From: Pararge aegeria | Taxonomy: Eukaryota; Arthropoda; Insecta; Lepidoptera; Nymphalidae | Length of the DNA stretch: 64,000 nucleotides | Reading direction: 5' to 3' | Assembly: GCF_905163445.1 (NCBI RefSeq) | Contig: NC_053199.1 | Location: 11,860,001-11,924,000, forward strand | In this document: positions 10,390 through 22,084 of the stretch, one piece after another | Layout: the number at the start of each line of letters is the position of its first letter | Position numbering within the stretch: the first letter of the stretch is position 1 | Notes under the pieces: model-generated | Told to the model about the DNA's origin: nothing | Databases searched by the model: none | Seen by the model: only the letters and a program-made list of their open reading frames with translations | Made by a program: the position numbers and the translations under genes

Positions 10390-11705
10390 GGTCATAAGTG
10401 TCTTTTATGCATGTTTCGTAGGTCTCGAATACGAGTCACGAGTGTCTTTTATTCATGTTTCGTACGTCTCGAATACGAGTCACAAGTGTCTTTTATACAT
10501 GTTTCGTACGTCTCGAATACGAGTCACAAGTGTATTATATGCATATTTCGTACGTCTCGAACACGAGTCACATGTGTCTTTTATTCATGTTTCGTACGTC
10601 TCGAATATGAGTCACAAGTGTCTTTTATTCATGTTTCGTACGTCTCGAATACGAGTCACAAGTGTCTTTTATGCATGTTTCGTACGTCTCGAATACGAGT
10701 CACAAGTGTCTTTTATGCATATTTCGTACGTCTCGAATACAAGTCACAAGTGTATTTTATGCAAGATCAGTGTGCCTCTTATAGGGGTCGCAAATGCCAA
10801 ATATGCAAGATTAGTATGTGACGTATAGGGGTCCCAAGCGTTGTTTATGCAAGTTTAGCACGTTTCGCAATATAGATAGCAAGTGTCTTTAATGCACTTT
10901 TAGGACGTCTCGTATACGTGTCGAAAGTGTCTTTTATGCAAGTTCAGTGTGCCTTTTATAGGAGTCGCAGTCGTTGTTTATCCAAGTTTAGTACGTTTCG
11001 TAAAACAGATAGCAAGTGTCTTTTATGCATGTTTCGTACGTCTCGTATACGGGTTACAAGTGTCTTTTATGCATGTTTCGTAGGTCTCGAATACGAGTCA
11101 CGAGTGTCTTTTATTCATGTTTCGTACGTCTCGAATTCACAAGTGTCTTTTATGCATGTTTCGTACGTCTCGAATACGAGTGACAAGTGTATTTTATGCA
11201 TATTTCGTACGTCTCGAATACGAGACACAAGTGTCTTTTATTCATGTTTCGTTCGTCTCGAATACGAGTCACAAGTGTCTTTTATTCATGTTTCGTACGT
11301 CTCGAATACGAGTCACAAGTGTCTATTATGCATGTTTCGTTTGTCTCGAATACGAGTCACAAGTATCTTTTATGCATATTTCGTACGTCTCGAATACAAG
11401 TCACAAGTGTATTTTATGCAAGATCAGTGTGCCTCTTATAGGGGTCGCAAATGCCAAATATGCAAGATTAGTATGTGACGTATAGGGGTCCCAAGCGTTG
11501 TTTATGCAAGTTTAGCACGTTTCGCAATATAGATAGCAAGTGTCTTTAATGCACTTTTAGGACGTCTAGTATACGTGTCGAAAGTGTCTTTTATGCAAGT
11601 TCAGTGAGTGTCGTATACGATCCGCATGTGCCTTTATTCAAGATATTAAGTCTCGTATATAGATCGGAAGTGTCTTATATGCAAGTTTAGTACGTCTTCG
11701 GCAAC
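10390..11705. repeat. Minisatellite of 44-bp units in two higher-order blocks
   Basis: The unit runs from gtgtcttttatgcatgtttc to gtacgtctcgaatacgagtc plus acaa. Starts at 10398, 10442 and 10486 show exact 44-base spacing. About eight good units are followed by diverged ones (with gcctcttataggggtcgcaa). The whole series then recurs about 661 bases later (10411 matches 11072; 10821 matches 11478 at offset 657). Each unit contains ctcgaatacgag, a four-base stem with a four-base loop. The open frames across the array in several phases arise because 44 is not a multiple of 3 and the unit lacks stops; they are not genes. Confidence 0.93.
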
Positions 11706-12040
11706 ACCTCTTTTTTCTTAAACGTTTATAAGAAAAGGCACACAATAATCATGCCGACGAAAAAGTTCCGCACATTCCAAACGCACCCGTTAGGCGTTAC
11801 GCATACAAATCATCTGAACCCCTCACGTTTTATTCGATGTTTACTCGTATATCATATAGAGGTGTCTGAATGGTTTACGGCATTCGCCTCGCTCCAAAGT
11901 AAATAATTTTCTTCAACTGAAAATAAACGATGGCCGCTCATGAAAGTTCGTCAAACGTTTGTAAAGTGGCATCGCTGAAACTGGAAGAAATCTCGTCTTA
12001 ACTAGAACGAATAATTGGTGTAATTAAAAATTATTGTTTG
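11706..12040. other. No recognised feature
   Basis: Sequence between the minisatellite and the CpG-rich stretch. It has an ordinary composition and no repeat match in the window. No exon was found. Confidence 0.35.
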
Positions 12041-12049
12041 TATGATCTA

Positions 12050-12400
12050 AGGGCGCTAGTCGTTTATAAGCAACGGACGCTTAGGCTTCGCGGTTATGAT
12101 CAAATAGCGCGGGCAGCGTATACACGCGTTCGCGAAACTCGTGCGCGAAAACGCGTCGCGATCTTGAATAATAAAACTGACTATTAATAAAAACAATACT
12201 CTAAAATTTTAATAAAATAATTAGAATAAAGCATTGCTAAAAACAGTGTGAGTATTAAAAATTGGGTTTTTATTTAGTTTGACAGTTTAATAGGTATAAC
12301 ATTGAGTGACATTATAACTCAGTTTTTGTGTAATTTGTGATAGTGTAATATTTATCTAAATATCTTGTGAGGATGTTTTGACAGTGTACAAAAATTAGAT
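12050..12400 (+). promoter_or_regulatory. Candidate promoter and noncoding first exon
   Basis: Bases about 12060-12175 are strikingly CpG-rich for this window (gcgttcgcgaaactcgtgcg, aaaacgcgtcgcgatc). A transcript-like, repeat-free stretch follows and ends in a good donor context, cag then gtgggt, at about 12400. No coding frame is present. It could be a 5' noncoding exon of the cotransporter whose start-codon exon lies at 45005-45144, or of an unseen gene. This is inference from composition and one splice donor. Confidence 0.25.
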
Positions 12401-14190
12401 CAGGTGGGTTAATATTTTTATCTACAATTTAAAATAATGTTGAAGATGTTTAGAATAAGTAGTTTACTATGTCATAAGAATTAAGCGGACTTTTGTTTCA
12501 ATCTTTGAGGATTAATAAACTAAGTAGCTATAAAGGATATTTGTTTGACCTCATTATCAAAAACTGAAAAGATCCAGATATTTTCAGAAATTTCTTGTTT
12601 TGGGCATGTAAAGCAACAGGTTTGCATAAAATAATCCTCAATCTCCTACCTAACAGGTTTTGCGACTCTAAGGATATAATGTTTTTAAAGATTTTATAAT
12701 TAAATATATAATTAATCTCTAACTAACTTTTAGTCTATACTATCTTATTAATCTCTAACTAACTTATCTTTTTGTATAAAAATCAATTGTCGTGCGTGTG
12801 TCTCACAAAAACTAAAATCGTAATTAGCTGGACCGATTGCAATGTTTTTTTAGATCTATATCCACGTCTCAATTTGTAGATGGTTTCGGAAAAATTTAAA
12901 ATTGAAAAATGCAAAGAAACGGAATTGTTAACAATAATATTCTCTTAAAACCGAATCAATTTTAGGTGGTACAAAATTCACCGAGTCAGCTTTATGTATT
13001 AAATAAAAATCTATTATGTAGTTTTAAATAATAAATTGCAAAGAAATAAACAATCTTCCTTTATTTATGTTTCAACTGAATCTATCTATGGAATATGGAT
13101 ACCTAGTATATGTTGAACTGGAGCCTTAAACTATCATATTTTAATGTCGCGATTAAAAACACCCAATTTAATTGGGTTATATGAGTAAATTTTACTATTA
13201 AGTGATCCTAATAAATCCTTCAAAAAAAGGTCTCGAATGATTCTCTTCATTCAGATAGAATGCCTTCTTTTGCTCATTAAAATGGACTGCAGGAAAAAGA
13301 TAGACATCACGCCCGGAAAAACATTTTCCTATTATTTTCGAATAACAACCTAGCTACTCACAAATGTTACTAGGTAGGAAATAGAAATACAATTATTATT
13401 ATCACTATTATCTTATTAGGACTAACCACTGACTTTTTGGGAATGCGGACTTTTTTCAATTTTCTTGTCGGTCGGCTATTCGGTGTCTAGGCGCCAAATA
13501 ATTCGATTCGATATGCCAGTCATTTAGTTAAGCTTAGTGATTTCTGTACAACATTATAGTTGGCACTATTGAATTAATAGATTACATATGCAATGCTGGT
13601 TTAAAAGCTTTTAAGGTTTGATCGCGGTATGCTATTTTTAAAACCACACCTTAAAACATAATTGTCAATCAACTTTTAAAAAGGAAGAGGTTTTTTATTC
13701 GACTCTATGTTTTTTTTGTATACTTATTTATTACGCGATTAGGTACTCCGCCATTTATATACCGATTTTAATTTTTTTTTTTTGCTTGGTACCTTAGAGG
13801 TGGTCTCATTTTAATTTGGGGAAGATCTATTGGAAGTATCCTGGAAAAAGGGAAAGAGGGAATTCGTTGATTATAATAGGCACACTTATAGCGATTTAAG
13901 TATTTTAATGTAACTTGAGCATTTTCTTTCGGAAAGCACCGTTTGCTCAATTGATAAATAAAGATCACGGCTGACCACCGGAACATAATATACATAAGTT
14001 ATTAGGTACACGGGTTGCGCTGCCTTAATGGTATATATTTAGTAGGTAACGCTTGTCACAATAATGGAGCTGATGGTGAAGTGCGGCGGGAGAACTCCTC
14101 AGCCATTAAGGCCTCGGCTTCAGGAAAATAAATATTTTGTAAAAAGTTATACTTAGTATCATAGCAATTGTTGACTTTTGGCTATAGGTA
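12401..14190. other. AT-rich, one decayed repeat, no gene
   Basis: Bases about 12720-12960 have the layout of a decayed dispersed repeat (tcgtaattagctggaccgat). The remainder is AT-rich with no repeat match and no convincing exon. The open frame at 13768-13995 on the minus strand has no recognisable content. Confidence 0.4.
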
Positions 14191-14194
14191 ATAA

Positions 14195-14262
14195 TAGTGC
14201 TTATAATATAGTGCTTATAAATTGGGCCTACTTGAAATAAATTAAATATGAATTTAAAATTT
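14195..14262 (+). mobile_element. Family B-like retrotransposon tail
   Basis: It reads gcttataaattgggcctact then tgaaataaattaaatatgaa, matching the last bases and tail of family B (ggcctatttgaaataaatga at 58057). Only the extreme 3' end is left. Confidence 0.5.
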
Positions 14263-14740
14263 GAATTCAATCACTTAGATATAATTGCAAACCTAGCCAC
14301 TAAAAAGCGAGCAACAATTGTTTTGAAAAAGAAGTTAATGTTTTTTGCCTTTTTAATTCGGTGCCACTACAAATTACGACATACTTTCCTTGTTTCTATA
14401 TATAAGGGAAATACAAAATATATCTATACTTAGTAATTTTACTTGGAACCGACTAAAAAATGTTCTAGAAAATATTTATTCCTTTTTTATTAAATAATGC
14501 GATATCTTTTCTTTTTCTTGTTGGTTTATTTGTGTCATTAATTTACTAAGTATCTAGTAATAATATGATCACGAGTTCATGGATGGTCGGAAAGTGGGTA
14601 CTAAGCCGAGTGGGTTATTACATACTGAATTACATACGGTATAGTGAGAACCTTTTGTTCCACATCTATTTCATGTTAATAGTACTTTTGAGAGTTTTTA
14701 TGAAAACCACTTGAAAACGCGGCGAAATAAACACTGTTAA
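14263..14740. other. No recognised feature
   Basis: AT-rich sequence; the 61-codon frame at 14248-14433 has no motif and follows directly on a retrotransposon tail. Confidence 0.35.
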
Positions 14741-14744
14741 CCTT

Positions 14745-14980
14745 GACCAGCTTTGGTTAGCGCTGTGGTTTTAAGTGGGAGGTTCCGGGATCGATCCCAG
14801 GCAGGGGCAATTCGGTAATTTATAATTTCTGAATTTTCTCTGGCCTGGTCTAGTGGGATTCCACTGTGGCTAGTTACAACCCTAGAGACGACCTAACGAC
14901 GATGCCTGCTATACCCCTAATAGATTACCCCTAATAGGTTAGCCGGTGACCATCTTAGATTGCATCTTTAAGGCCTTACT
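14745..14980 (+). mobile_element. SINE-3, partial
   Basis: tRNA-like head and body: gggaggttccgggatcgatc (box B-like), gcaggggcaattcggtaatt, ctggcctggtctagtgggat, then cccctaataggttagccggt. The 3' end with the cttaccaccaggtgag motif, seen at 20783, is missing. Confidence 0.65.
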
Positions 14981-15565
14981 TGTAGTAGAAAAAAAATACC
15001 TCTGATGGTAGGTACCAAATCAGTTATCAGATAGTTTAGAGACGAGAGAGATTTAATTAGGAGTTAAAAAATGTGTCAATTTTCATGCTATCGAAGTAGG
15101 TATTACTATAAAAGTGTTCAGAATGCGTAAAGTACGTATTTTATTTAGGTCATGCATATAATGGTTTGACTCGAGTGCTATAATGATCACCTTATCCCAT
15201 ATAGTACCTAGATAAAATAGGATTTATAAGAAATACAATAAGTCTTGGTACTTATCAAGTTTTCACAGATAACGCTTAAGGACACTTGAGGCCACTTTGT
15301 AATTATATCTGTATCTAATTTACGCACGCAATGCATTTTATATTTACATGAAAAACTGCGGTTACCATCCCAATGCAAACATAGAATCAGATCCTTTTAT
15401 TTATTTTTAATTTTATTAACTTACACTGACATATGATAATAGCCTAAGTTAAAGAGAATCCCTCTTACAGAGATATAAGTATATCATCCAATAGATTCTT
15501 ATAATATTATCCAAAGAACCGTCTGTATTAAAAATGCCTAAAAACGCCCAACTCCAGGTTTACTT
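14981..15565. other. No recognised feature
   Basis: AT-rich sequence without a repeat match or exon. Confidence 0.35.
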
Positions 15566-15569
15566 TAAA

Positions 15570-15735
15570 ACACAAATCAATATGCCGTGTTGTGACGGCA
15601 GATACTGTATCCAGTATACAGTTGTCATTTCGCCACCTCTTCCCGCGGGTGTCGTATACAAGGCGGCTAAGGAAATATAACAAAGAACACGCAGCAGCGC
15701 CCTCCGTGCTACTACTACCTACTGCAATCACCAAC
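15570..15735 (+). mobile_element. SINE-6-like repeat
   Basis: It contains cacctcttcccgcgggtgtc, acaaggcggctaaggaaata, and gccctccgtgctactactac. The same segment, with variation, occurs at 29245-29500, 49635-49770 and 52050-52160. Confidence 0.6.
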
Positions 15736-15764
15736 CAACTTGAAGTCTTGTAGTGGGATAAAAA

Positions 15765-15925
15765 AAACCAACAGTTTTATTGCGCGTATAACATACAGGC
15801 AAAGAAACAGTAAGGAGTATACAGTAAAAAATGTAGACATACAAAGGCGGCCTTACTGCTGCAAGTAATCTCTTACATGCAACCTTTCTATAAAGAACTT
15901 ACAGCAAGAGTGTTTCGATAAATAG
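15765..15925 (-). mobile_element. SINE-4 variant, minus strand
   Basis: It shares ttattgcgcgtataacatac, gtaaggagtatacagta, and acaaaggcggcctt with 52265-52420. On the minus strand it has the order aaggccgcc then tattgcacac-like end that marks SINE-4. It is followed by an AT-rich (aaat)n tract at 15935-16010. Confidence 0.55.
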
Positions 15926-16540
15926 ATACAAATACATAGATAAATTAAATAAATATACGTATTATATAAATATAAAACATACATAATATATATAAATGTA
16001 TAACACATAATATATGTAAGTAGATTTTAATGCATAATTTAAAACCATAATAAAGAATCTACTTTAAATGCCATCACTCAAAGAGAGGTAGTCCTTCAGA
16101 CGACTCTTAAAAATAGGAAGGGAATCATTTAATAGTTTAGAATTTGAATAGTTCTCTATTATTAACGCTGAACTTCTCTACTACCATTTACTGTGATTAC
16201 CAAACCGTCTGTCAGTGGTGATTATGGGCAAACCCTCCTTTTAGGAGTCCAACTTTAGATGATGATTCCTCTAGTCAAATCCACAGAATTAAATACAAAC
16301 TGAAACCGTGAACACTACTAACATTGAAGCTCTTATCATAGTATTCTCCATCGATGGATCGGTTTTGGCCGACCGATATTTCTACGGCATACAGATGCAA
16401 TGCTATTAAAGTTTATTTACATGTTATAGATGTTAAGTGCTCTTCAGCCTAACCTGAATAAACTTTGCAGCATTATACTGAACTGAACACCGAATAATGA
16501 CCGCATAGCCCTTTTCATTGAAGGAGATCCGTGTCGTGTA
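15926..16540. other. No recognised gene
   Basis: An AT-rich run followed by a stretch near 16075-16200 that looks like the 3' region of an unknown retroelement on the minus strand; I could not place it in a family. Confidence 0.3.
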
Positions 16541-16544
16541 GCCG

Positions 16545-16805
16545 GTAATGACGGCCGACTGGCGCAGTGGGCAGCGACCCTGCTTTCTGAGTCCAGGCCA
16601 TGAGCTCGATTCCCACAACTGGAAAATGTTTATGTGATGAACATAAATATTTTTCAGCGTCTGGGTGTTTATCTGTATATTATAAGTATTTATGAATATT
16701 ATTCAAAAAATATTCATCAGTCATCTTAGAACCCATAACACAAGCTACGCTTACTTTGGGGCTAGATGGCTATGTGTGTATTGTCGTAGTATATTTATTT
16801 ATTTA
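16545..16805 (+). mobile_element. SINE-2, full-length copy
   Basis: tRNA-derived head ggccgactggcgcagtgggc with box B ctcgattcccacaactgg, then aaatgtttatgtgatgaaca, tctgggtgtttatctgtata, and the distal segment cgcttactttggggctagat, ending in a (attt) run. It is the best copy of this family in the window. Confidence 0.85.
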
Positions 16806-17640
16806 ATGGGTTGTTAATGAATGATTTTTTAATTTAGGTGAATGTATATGTTACTAGCTTCAGAATCGCGTATATCGATCGAGTGGTTAGCACTAGGCTA
16901 CGCTGAGGCCGAGTGGAAAGTTTGCGTATGGAATGCGCGGTTCCTAACTATATTATTACGTTACGGCTCACGACCCTTAGCTGCCGACTTAGTTAGTAAA
17001 ACCGCAGGGAGCAGCTAGTATTTTATATAGACCATCGCATCACTACTATTTTTATATGAGACAGGCTTGCAATAAATAAATACACTTAGTATGAATTAAT
17101 AACATGATTATCATGAAAGCAATTATTATATTAATCCAGTTTGGGACGCTAGAAAATGCCTAATAGTTACTGCAAGAAGGTAGGAAATATGTTCCACACT
17201 TTTGCGGTACTATTTAGGATCTATAAAGGCTTCGTTTTGACCTTGACTTCGTGAAGAAGTCAAGGAAATATAAATACCAAACCAGTTGCTAAAATGCCAT
17301 CTAAATAACCAGAAAAATCTATTTTAAAGATTGCGGCATGATGACGTTATGCTTTACCGCTATCATTGTCTCCACTTGATTTAAGCACCTATGTTTCATT
17401 ATTTAGTAACATTATATACTATAAAGAAAGTTTTCACACACCTTTAAAAAAACCCCTCGTTATACCATTCAGATAAGCGATAGTTCCTAAGTACAACGTA
17501 GGGGGAATACGCGTACGTTATATTTACTCTTCGGTTATTTATCTCATCTATAAGTAACCCGACCTCAAAGCATTTCTTCCTTTTCACTTATCGGTATAAA
17601 CAATTATTACAAAGAGTATTTTTTTGTAATTATTCATGGA
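16806..17640. other. No recognised feature
   Basis: Ordinary AT-rich sequence. A CpG-containing patch at 16860-16930 shows no exon features. Confidence 0.35.
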
Positions 17641-17939
17641 CCAAGCAGATAGCCTACGCGTTGGTAAGTGGTGAACCATCATCTATAAACAGAGCAACAT
17701 TTCCAAGGTCATGCATGGAAGAAGGAACTCATTCTGTAAAGTGATCCGGTTCCGGCCGACCAAGTACGGAGACAAGCCCAGGGAAAGAAGAAGATGAAGA
17801 AGAAGTCTCATATGCCTGTTGTTACACCGGTTACCACACCCTTCAGACCGGAACACAGCATTGCGACAATGCTGCTTAGCGGCAGAAATAAGCACTTGCT
17901 GGTGGTATTTCTCCGGGCGAGCTCTGTCACAAAAAACTC

Positions 17940-18345
17940 TACTACTTCTTAACATAGTTTGTCCAAAAGGGCCGCTTCCGAGGCATTAGCACTCAACAGA
18001 AAAAACCTATGCATCCTAGTGCGAGCGCTTATGGGGCACTGTGGGCTTAACAGGCACATGTTCAACCTAAAGCTGCAGGCCACAGATCTATGTAGACTCT
18101 ATAAAGAGGCTGCGGAGACGCCGCTGCATTTGATCTGTTCCTGCCCCGCGCTGATGCATAAACGCATCACTCTTTTGGGGAAGCACATAATGCAACCAGA
18201 GGATGCTAAACTTCTTCCAGCAAGGAAAGTGCTGCTTTTACTGAAGGCGACCAATGCTTGCTGGGAGATCTAGACAGCGGCGTCACAATAGATCGCAGCC
18301 GGTCGACGTGACACCAGGGACCAGGCGAACCTGAGCCGCAAGCAG
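17940..18345 (+). pseudogene. Non-LTR retrotransposon ORF2 C-terminus
   Basis: The frame decodes to NRKNLCILVRALMGHCGLNR, then ETPLHLICSCPALMHKRI. This is the zinc-knuckle-like tail found after RNase H in many insect non-LTR ORF2 proteins: G-H-C at the start and a C-x-C-P-A-L near the end, with ETPLH before it. It stops at 18273. The sequence just before (17683-17955) reads poorly in the same frame, so only about 105 residues survive. Which family it came from is not resolved. Confidence 0.75.
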
Positions 18346-18414
18346 AAGAAGAAGAACATAGTTTGCACATGGACGCTAAAATCACTAACTGAGGACCTAG
18401 AAGTGTTTCCATAG

Positions 18415-18551
18415 GTATGAATGAATGGTTGAAAGAATATACTGTTATTGCACACCAAAAAAAGGACATAGCACGAAAAAAAAAGTATAACAAAACAACG
18501 TATACAATTTGGCGGCCTTATCGCTACATAGCGATTTCTTCCAGGCAACCA
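18415..18551 (-). mobile_element. SINE-4, minus strand
   Basis: It begins with (gaat)n, the reverse of the attc tail, then has tgttattgcacacc, ggcggccttatcgctacata, and gcgatttcttccaggcaacc. The same order in plus sense is at 29095-29225. Confidence 0.75.
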
Positions 18552-18560
18552 ATTATTAGA

Positions 18561-18920
18561 TACTAGCTGTTGACCGCGACTTCGTCTGCGTTTGTTTTTT
18601 TCTTCGAAAGACATGTGGCATTCAATTTAGGTGTAATTCTACTGAAATTTTTAAGTTGTGTTTTCTTATATAAAAAAGTAAGTAAGTAATTATTTCAATC
18701 GGTTATCATTTGACGACGTTATGGTGTAAAATCGTCAAACACTTTCGTCCCCTCTCCCAAAAGAACTGAGCTTAATTTCGGGATAAAAAGCAGCCTATAT
18801 TACTTCTATTACCTTCAGGAATATGTGTACAAAGTTGCATGAGGATCGGTCACGTAGTTTTTGCGTGAAAGCGTAACAAACAAACTTACATTCACATTTA
18901 TAATATTAGTAGGTATAGGG
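18561..18920 (+). repeat. Dispersed repeat D, core cgcgacttcgtctgcg
   Basis: It starts tactagctgttgaccgcgac then ttcgtctgcg, has cccctctcccaaaagaac, catgaggatcggtcacgtag, and ends tttataatattagtaggt. Sister copies lie at 19055, 30822, 34831 and, inverted, 41655. Its class is unclear: no long terminal inverted repeat and no coding capacity, so a SINE-like or non-autonomous Helitron-like element are both possible. Confidence 0.8.
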
Positions 18921-18934
18921 ATTATTATGTACTC

Positions 18935-19565
18935 AAAAGTTCCTAGGGAGCTTTTTGTGATAGAGCTCGTCCGGAGAAGTACTACCGTCAAGCGTGCTGC
19001 AGCATTGATGTGTTCCGGTTAGAGGGGCTGGTTGACGGCGTAATTATAAGGCACACTAGCTGTTGCCCGCGATTTCATCTGCGTTAGATTTTGTTTTTTG
19101 ATGTGGCATTCAATTGATATGTAGTTCTAAAAAAATTTTAAGTATTCAGTATCGCTAAGCCTTAAATGAGGGGTTTGCTGCTGTCTGCTGAGGAGTTCTG
19201 TCCTCTATCTCCAACCACATTCATCAGATCTACACAAAGTTTGGGAATAATACAAAAATAATTATTTAAATCTATTATAATTTGTTGGAGTAATGGAGTA
19301 AAATCATCAAACACTTTCATCCCCTCTCCCTAACGAACCGAGCTTAATGTCGGGATAAAAAGTATCCTATATTACTTCTAACACTTCCAAGAACATGTGT
19401 ACAAAGTTTCATGAGGATCGGTTAAGTAGTTTTGGCGTTAAAGTGTAACAAACAAACTTACATTGACATTTATAATATTAGTAGGGATAGGGATGATAAC
19501 ACTTACGCCTCAGGTTGGTGGACACAGGGCGGCCAATTGCGGTACGTGTTGCTTGCAAACCCTGC
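18935..19565 (+). mobile_element. SINE-5, split by repeat D
   Basis: The left part (18935-19054) has gatagagctcgtccggagaa and gatgtgttccggttagaggg. The right part (19495-19565) has cacttacgcctcaggttggt and gtacgtgttgcttgcaaacc. The unsplit order is seen at 61390-61560, where the vertex between the parts is only a few bases. Repeat D occupies the gap. Confidence 0.7.
19055..19490 (+). repeat. Dispersed repeat D, inserted in SINE-5
   Basis: It starts cactagctgttgcccgcgat and ends gacatttataatattagtag. It has the same internal landmarks as the copy at 18561 (tttcatcccctctccctaac, catgaggatcggttaagtag). It sits inside a SINE-5 copy, so it is younger than that SINE. Confidence 0.8.
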
Positions 19566-20574
19566 GAAGTGCTACTTTTTTTATAAACTTTTATTAAACT
19601 TTTATAAAATTTCGCTCATCAATAGCATCTTTTAATAACTATCTATTCTTAGAGACACATATTCTTTGTCTTTGCTGATCTCTCGGCAAGCTATTTTCCC
19701 GTTGCGCTCGGTAAAGTAGCTAGCAACCCATTGAAATATGTATACACAAAAAATTTCATCGAAATCGGTCCAGCTGTTGAGAAGAGCTAGTTGAAACACA
19801 CACTAACAGAAGAATTACATACATTAGTATCTTTCTCACCGCTTTAACCTTCCCGAGGCTTCCAAGAATATTTCAAGACCTTTAATTAGCCAAATCGTTC
19901 CAGCCGTTCTCGAGTTTTAGTGAGATTTGTGTCACACTCTCGCCGACTTAATCCTTACATTTATGGGTTCGCTTCTTTGTCGTGACGCATTTCGTTTTAT
20001 ACAATTCCAAATCACAACGATTGACAAAAAAACAGTTTTAAATAGCAAGGTTAGTACACGCAAACTAATTCTTAATTTTATATAGCTTATTTTTATTTAA
20101 TTTTTTGTAATTATTACTTATTGTTAAATTCTTTTAATAGCCCCGGGGAGACGACTTGGGCAACTGTAATGTCTTCACGGGGTACGTTGCTAAATAAATA
20201 AATAAATTATAAAAAATGATGAAGTAAATATTTTTGTCGTTTTCGCAGTTCGCACCGCGTAAAATGGCCACATAGTTACATTATATGTACTTATATGAGA
20301 GTTCATCGAGGCCCTATTACTTACTTGATTAAACTAGACCGCGCCCCCGGCCCGACGTTATTACGTTACTGGCATCTTTGTTTAGAAATGTCCAAGTTAA
20401 TTGCTATTCACAAATAGGTAGGTAGAAGGTTACGCCAAACTAATAAGTATAGAATAGAAACAATAGAATATGATTATTTTCATTTGACTTTTTTTTAATA
20501 TAGTAGACTTGGTATTTATTTATTAATGAACCAACGTAAAATATATTTTTCTAGGAAAATACAAACTAAATTTA
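19566..20574. other. Repeat scraps, no gene
   Basis: Bases 19690-19820 and 19850-19960 look like fragments of dispersed repeats (catcgaaatcggtccagctg; aatcgttccagccgttctcg). Bases 20140-20215 hold gccccggggagacgacttgg followed by a taaataaataaa tail, probably a short retroposon end. No exon was found. Confidence 0.4.
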
Positions 20575-20750
20575 ATATTTAAATAAATAAATAAATAAAC
20601 TACGACAATACACACATCGCCATCTAGCCCCAAAGTAAGCGTAGCTTGTGTTATGGGTACTGAGATAGCTGATGAATATTTTTTTATGAATATAATACAC
20701 ATAAATACTTATAATATACAGATAAACACCCAGACACTGAAAGACGTCGT
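20575..20750 (-). mobile_element. SINE-2, distal part, minus strand
   Basis: Reverse of the copy at 16545: (aaat)n, then cgccatctagccccaaagta, gcttgtgttatgggtactga, and cagataaacacccagacact. The tRNA head is missing. Confidence 0.8.
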
Positions 20751-20782
20751 CTAGAAATCGAGTAGGGGTTTGGTTTTATTGT

Positions 20783-20890
20783 TACTGACATACCTCCAAC
20801 AGGCTAGCCTTCCGTCACTGAGACTGTATCATCACTTACCACCAGGTGAGACTGGAGTTAAAGGCTAACTTGTACTGGGATGAAAAAAAC
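20783..20890 (+). mobile_element. SINE-3, 3' part
   Basis: It contains cctccaacaggctagccttc, catcacttaccaccaggtga, and gttaaaggctaacttgtact. The 5' head is absent. Confidence 0.75.
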
Positions 20891-20904
20891 AAAGTTTCAC
20901 ATCA

Positions 20905-21185
20905 TCATCATATCAAACCATTACCGGATGTCTACAGGGCACGGGTCTCCTTCCACAATGAGAAAGGGTAAGGACGTAGTCCACCACGCTGGCCCAGTGC
21001 GGATAGGTGGGCATATTTGAGAATATTACGGAGAACTCTCTGGCACGCATTCCTCACGATGTTTTCCTTCACTGTTGAACCAGGTGCTATTTCCATCGCT
21101 TACACGCACGTAACTTACAAGAGTTAGAGGTATGTGCTGGGATTTGAACTAGGTCCCCGGATTAAGTGAAGTCGAAGTAATTCAA
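20905..21185 (-). mobile_element. SINE-1, nearly complete, minus strand
   Basis: It runs from the 3' end (tcaaaccattaccggatgtc, cacgctggcccagtgcggat) through the body (cacgatgttttccttcactg) to the tRNA head (ggatttgaactaggtccccg). Confidence 0.85.
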
Positions 21186-22084
21186 TTGTACTTAGATGAA
21201 GGCTCATTAAAAGGGAATGCAGCGTCAATCCTTCAGAAACTGTCTGAGGTAATAAAAAAAAAAGATTGATGTACGAAGATCTGCATCAATGATGAAGAAT
21301 GCGCGGAAGCTCCAACTATATTTTAAAAATATTAAGCAATAAATGGGAAAATCCCTTTATGGAGCACACTCACACACCAAATGCTCAAGAGGGTACTTAC
21401 CTTAGAAGATTCCTAATTATTTATTATTTATACGTATGGCCAATTTTAATTTATAATATAAATTAGTAAATAAGATAATCGTAATTGTTGTAGCTATGGA
21501 TTTTTATCTGAAATAAACGTTTTATTATCATAATAAATTCTTCAAAGTGTTTATTTACCTAATTTTCCCACTTATGGAAGAAAAGCTAAATCCTAAATGA
21601 TATGAATCCTCTGATCCCAAATAAACAAGTAAGTTGGTTACGAAAAATAGTTTATCTCTACTTGTCGACACATTTTATCCTTCAAAATTCCAAATTGCAA
21701 CAATATAATACTTTTTTGTAGCGCCTTTTATATGAAGCCATATCTGGCCATTTATATTTTACAGCTATGTTAATGTGCAGCAAAATTTATGAACCTACTT
21801 ATTAAGTGTCCGTTTAGGAAATATCCTTTGTTAACCAGTTTTAGAGATGCTTGCCCTAATTCCTAATGACACTGAGCATATTTTAAAGTAACAGTTCGAT
21901 GACTTTACCTGGACCCAGGCCAGCCTCTCGGGAGTTTTGGGGTTCAGACATACAATTCTGACTTACATACGATTCTAACGCTCCATTACAAGCGTAGAAC
22001 CCCAGTAAATACATTAAAGCAGTATGGAAACTATGAACAAACGTTCGACACGGCACACTAGCAAAGACGTTTGTATGATTTTAA
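21186..22084. other. No recognised feature
   Basis: AT-rich sequence with no exon, no repeat match and no long frame. Confidence 0.35.

Noticed and set aside
10411..11485. Open frames of 84 to 186 codons with peptide repeats such as FVRLEYESQVSFIHVSYVSN
   Set aside because: They appear in all frames because the 44-bp satellite unit has few stops; no start context, splice sites or domain.
10390..11705. CRISPR array
   Set aside because: Units are contiguous with no unique spacers, and the context is an insect genome.
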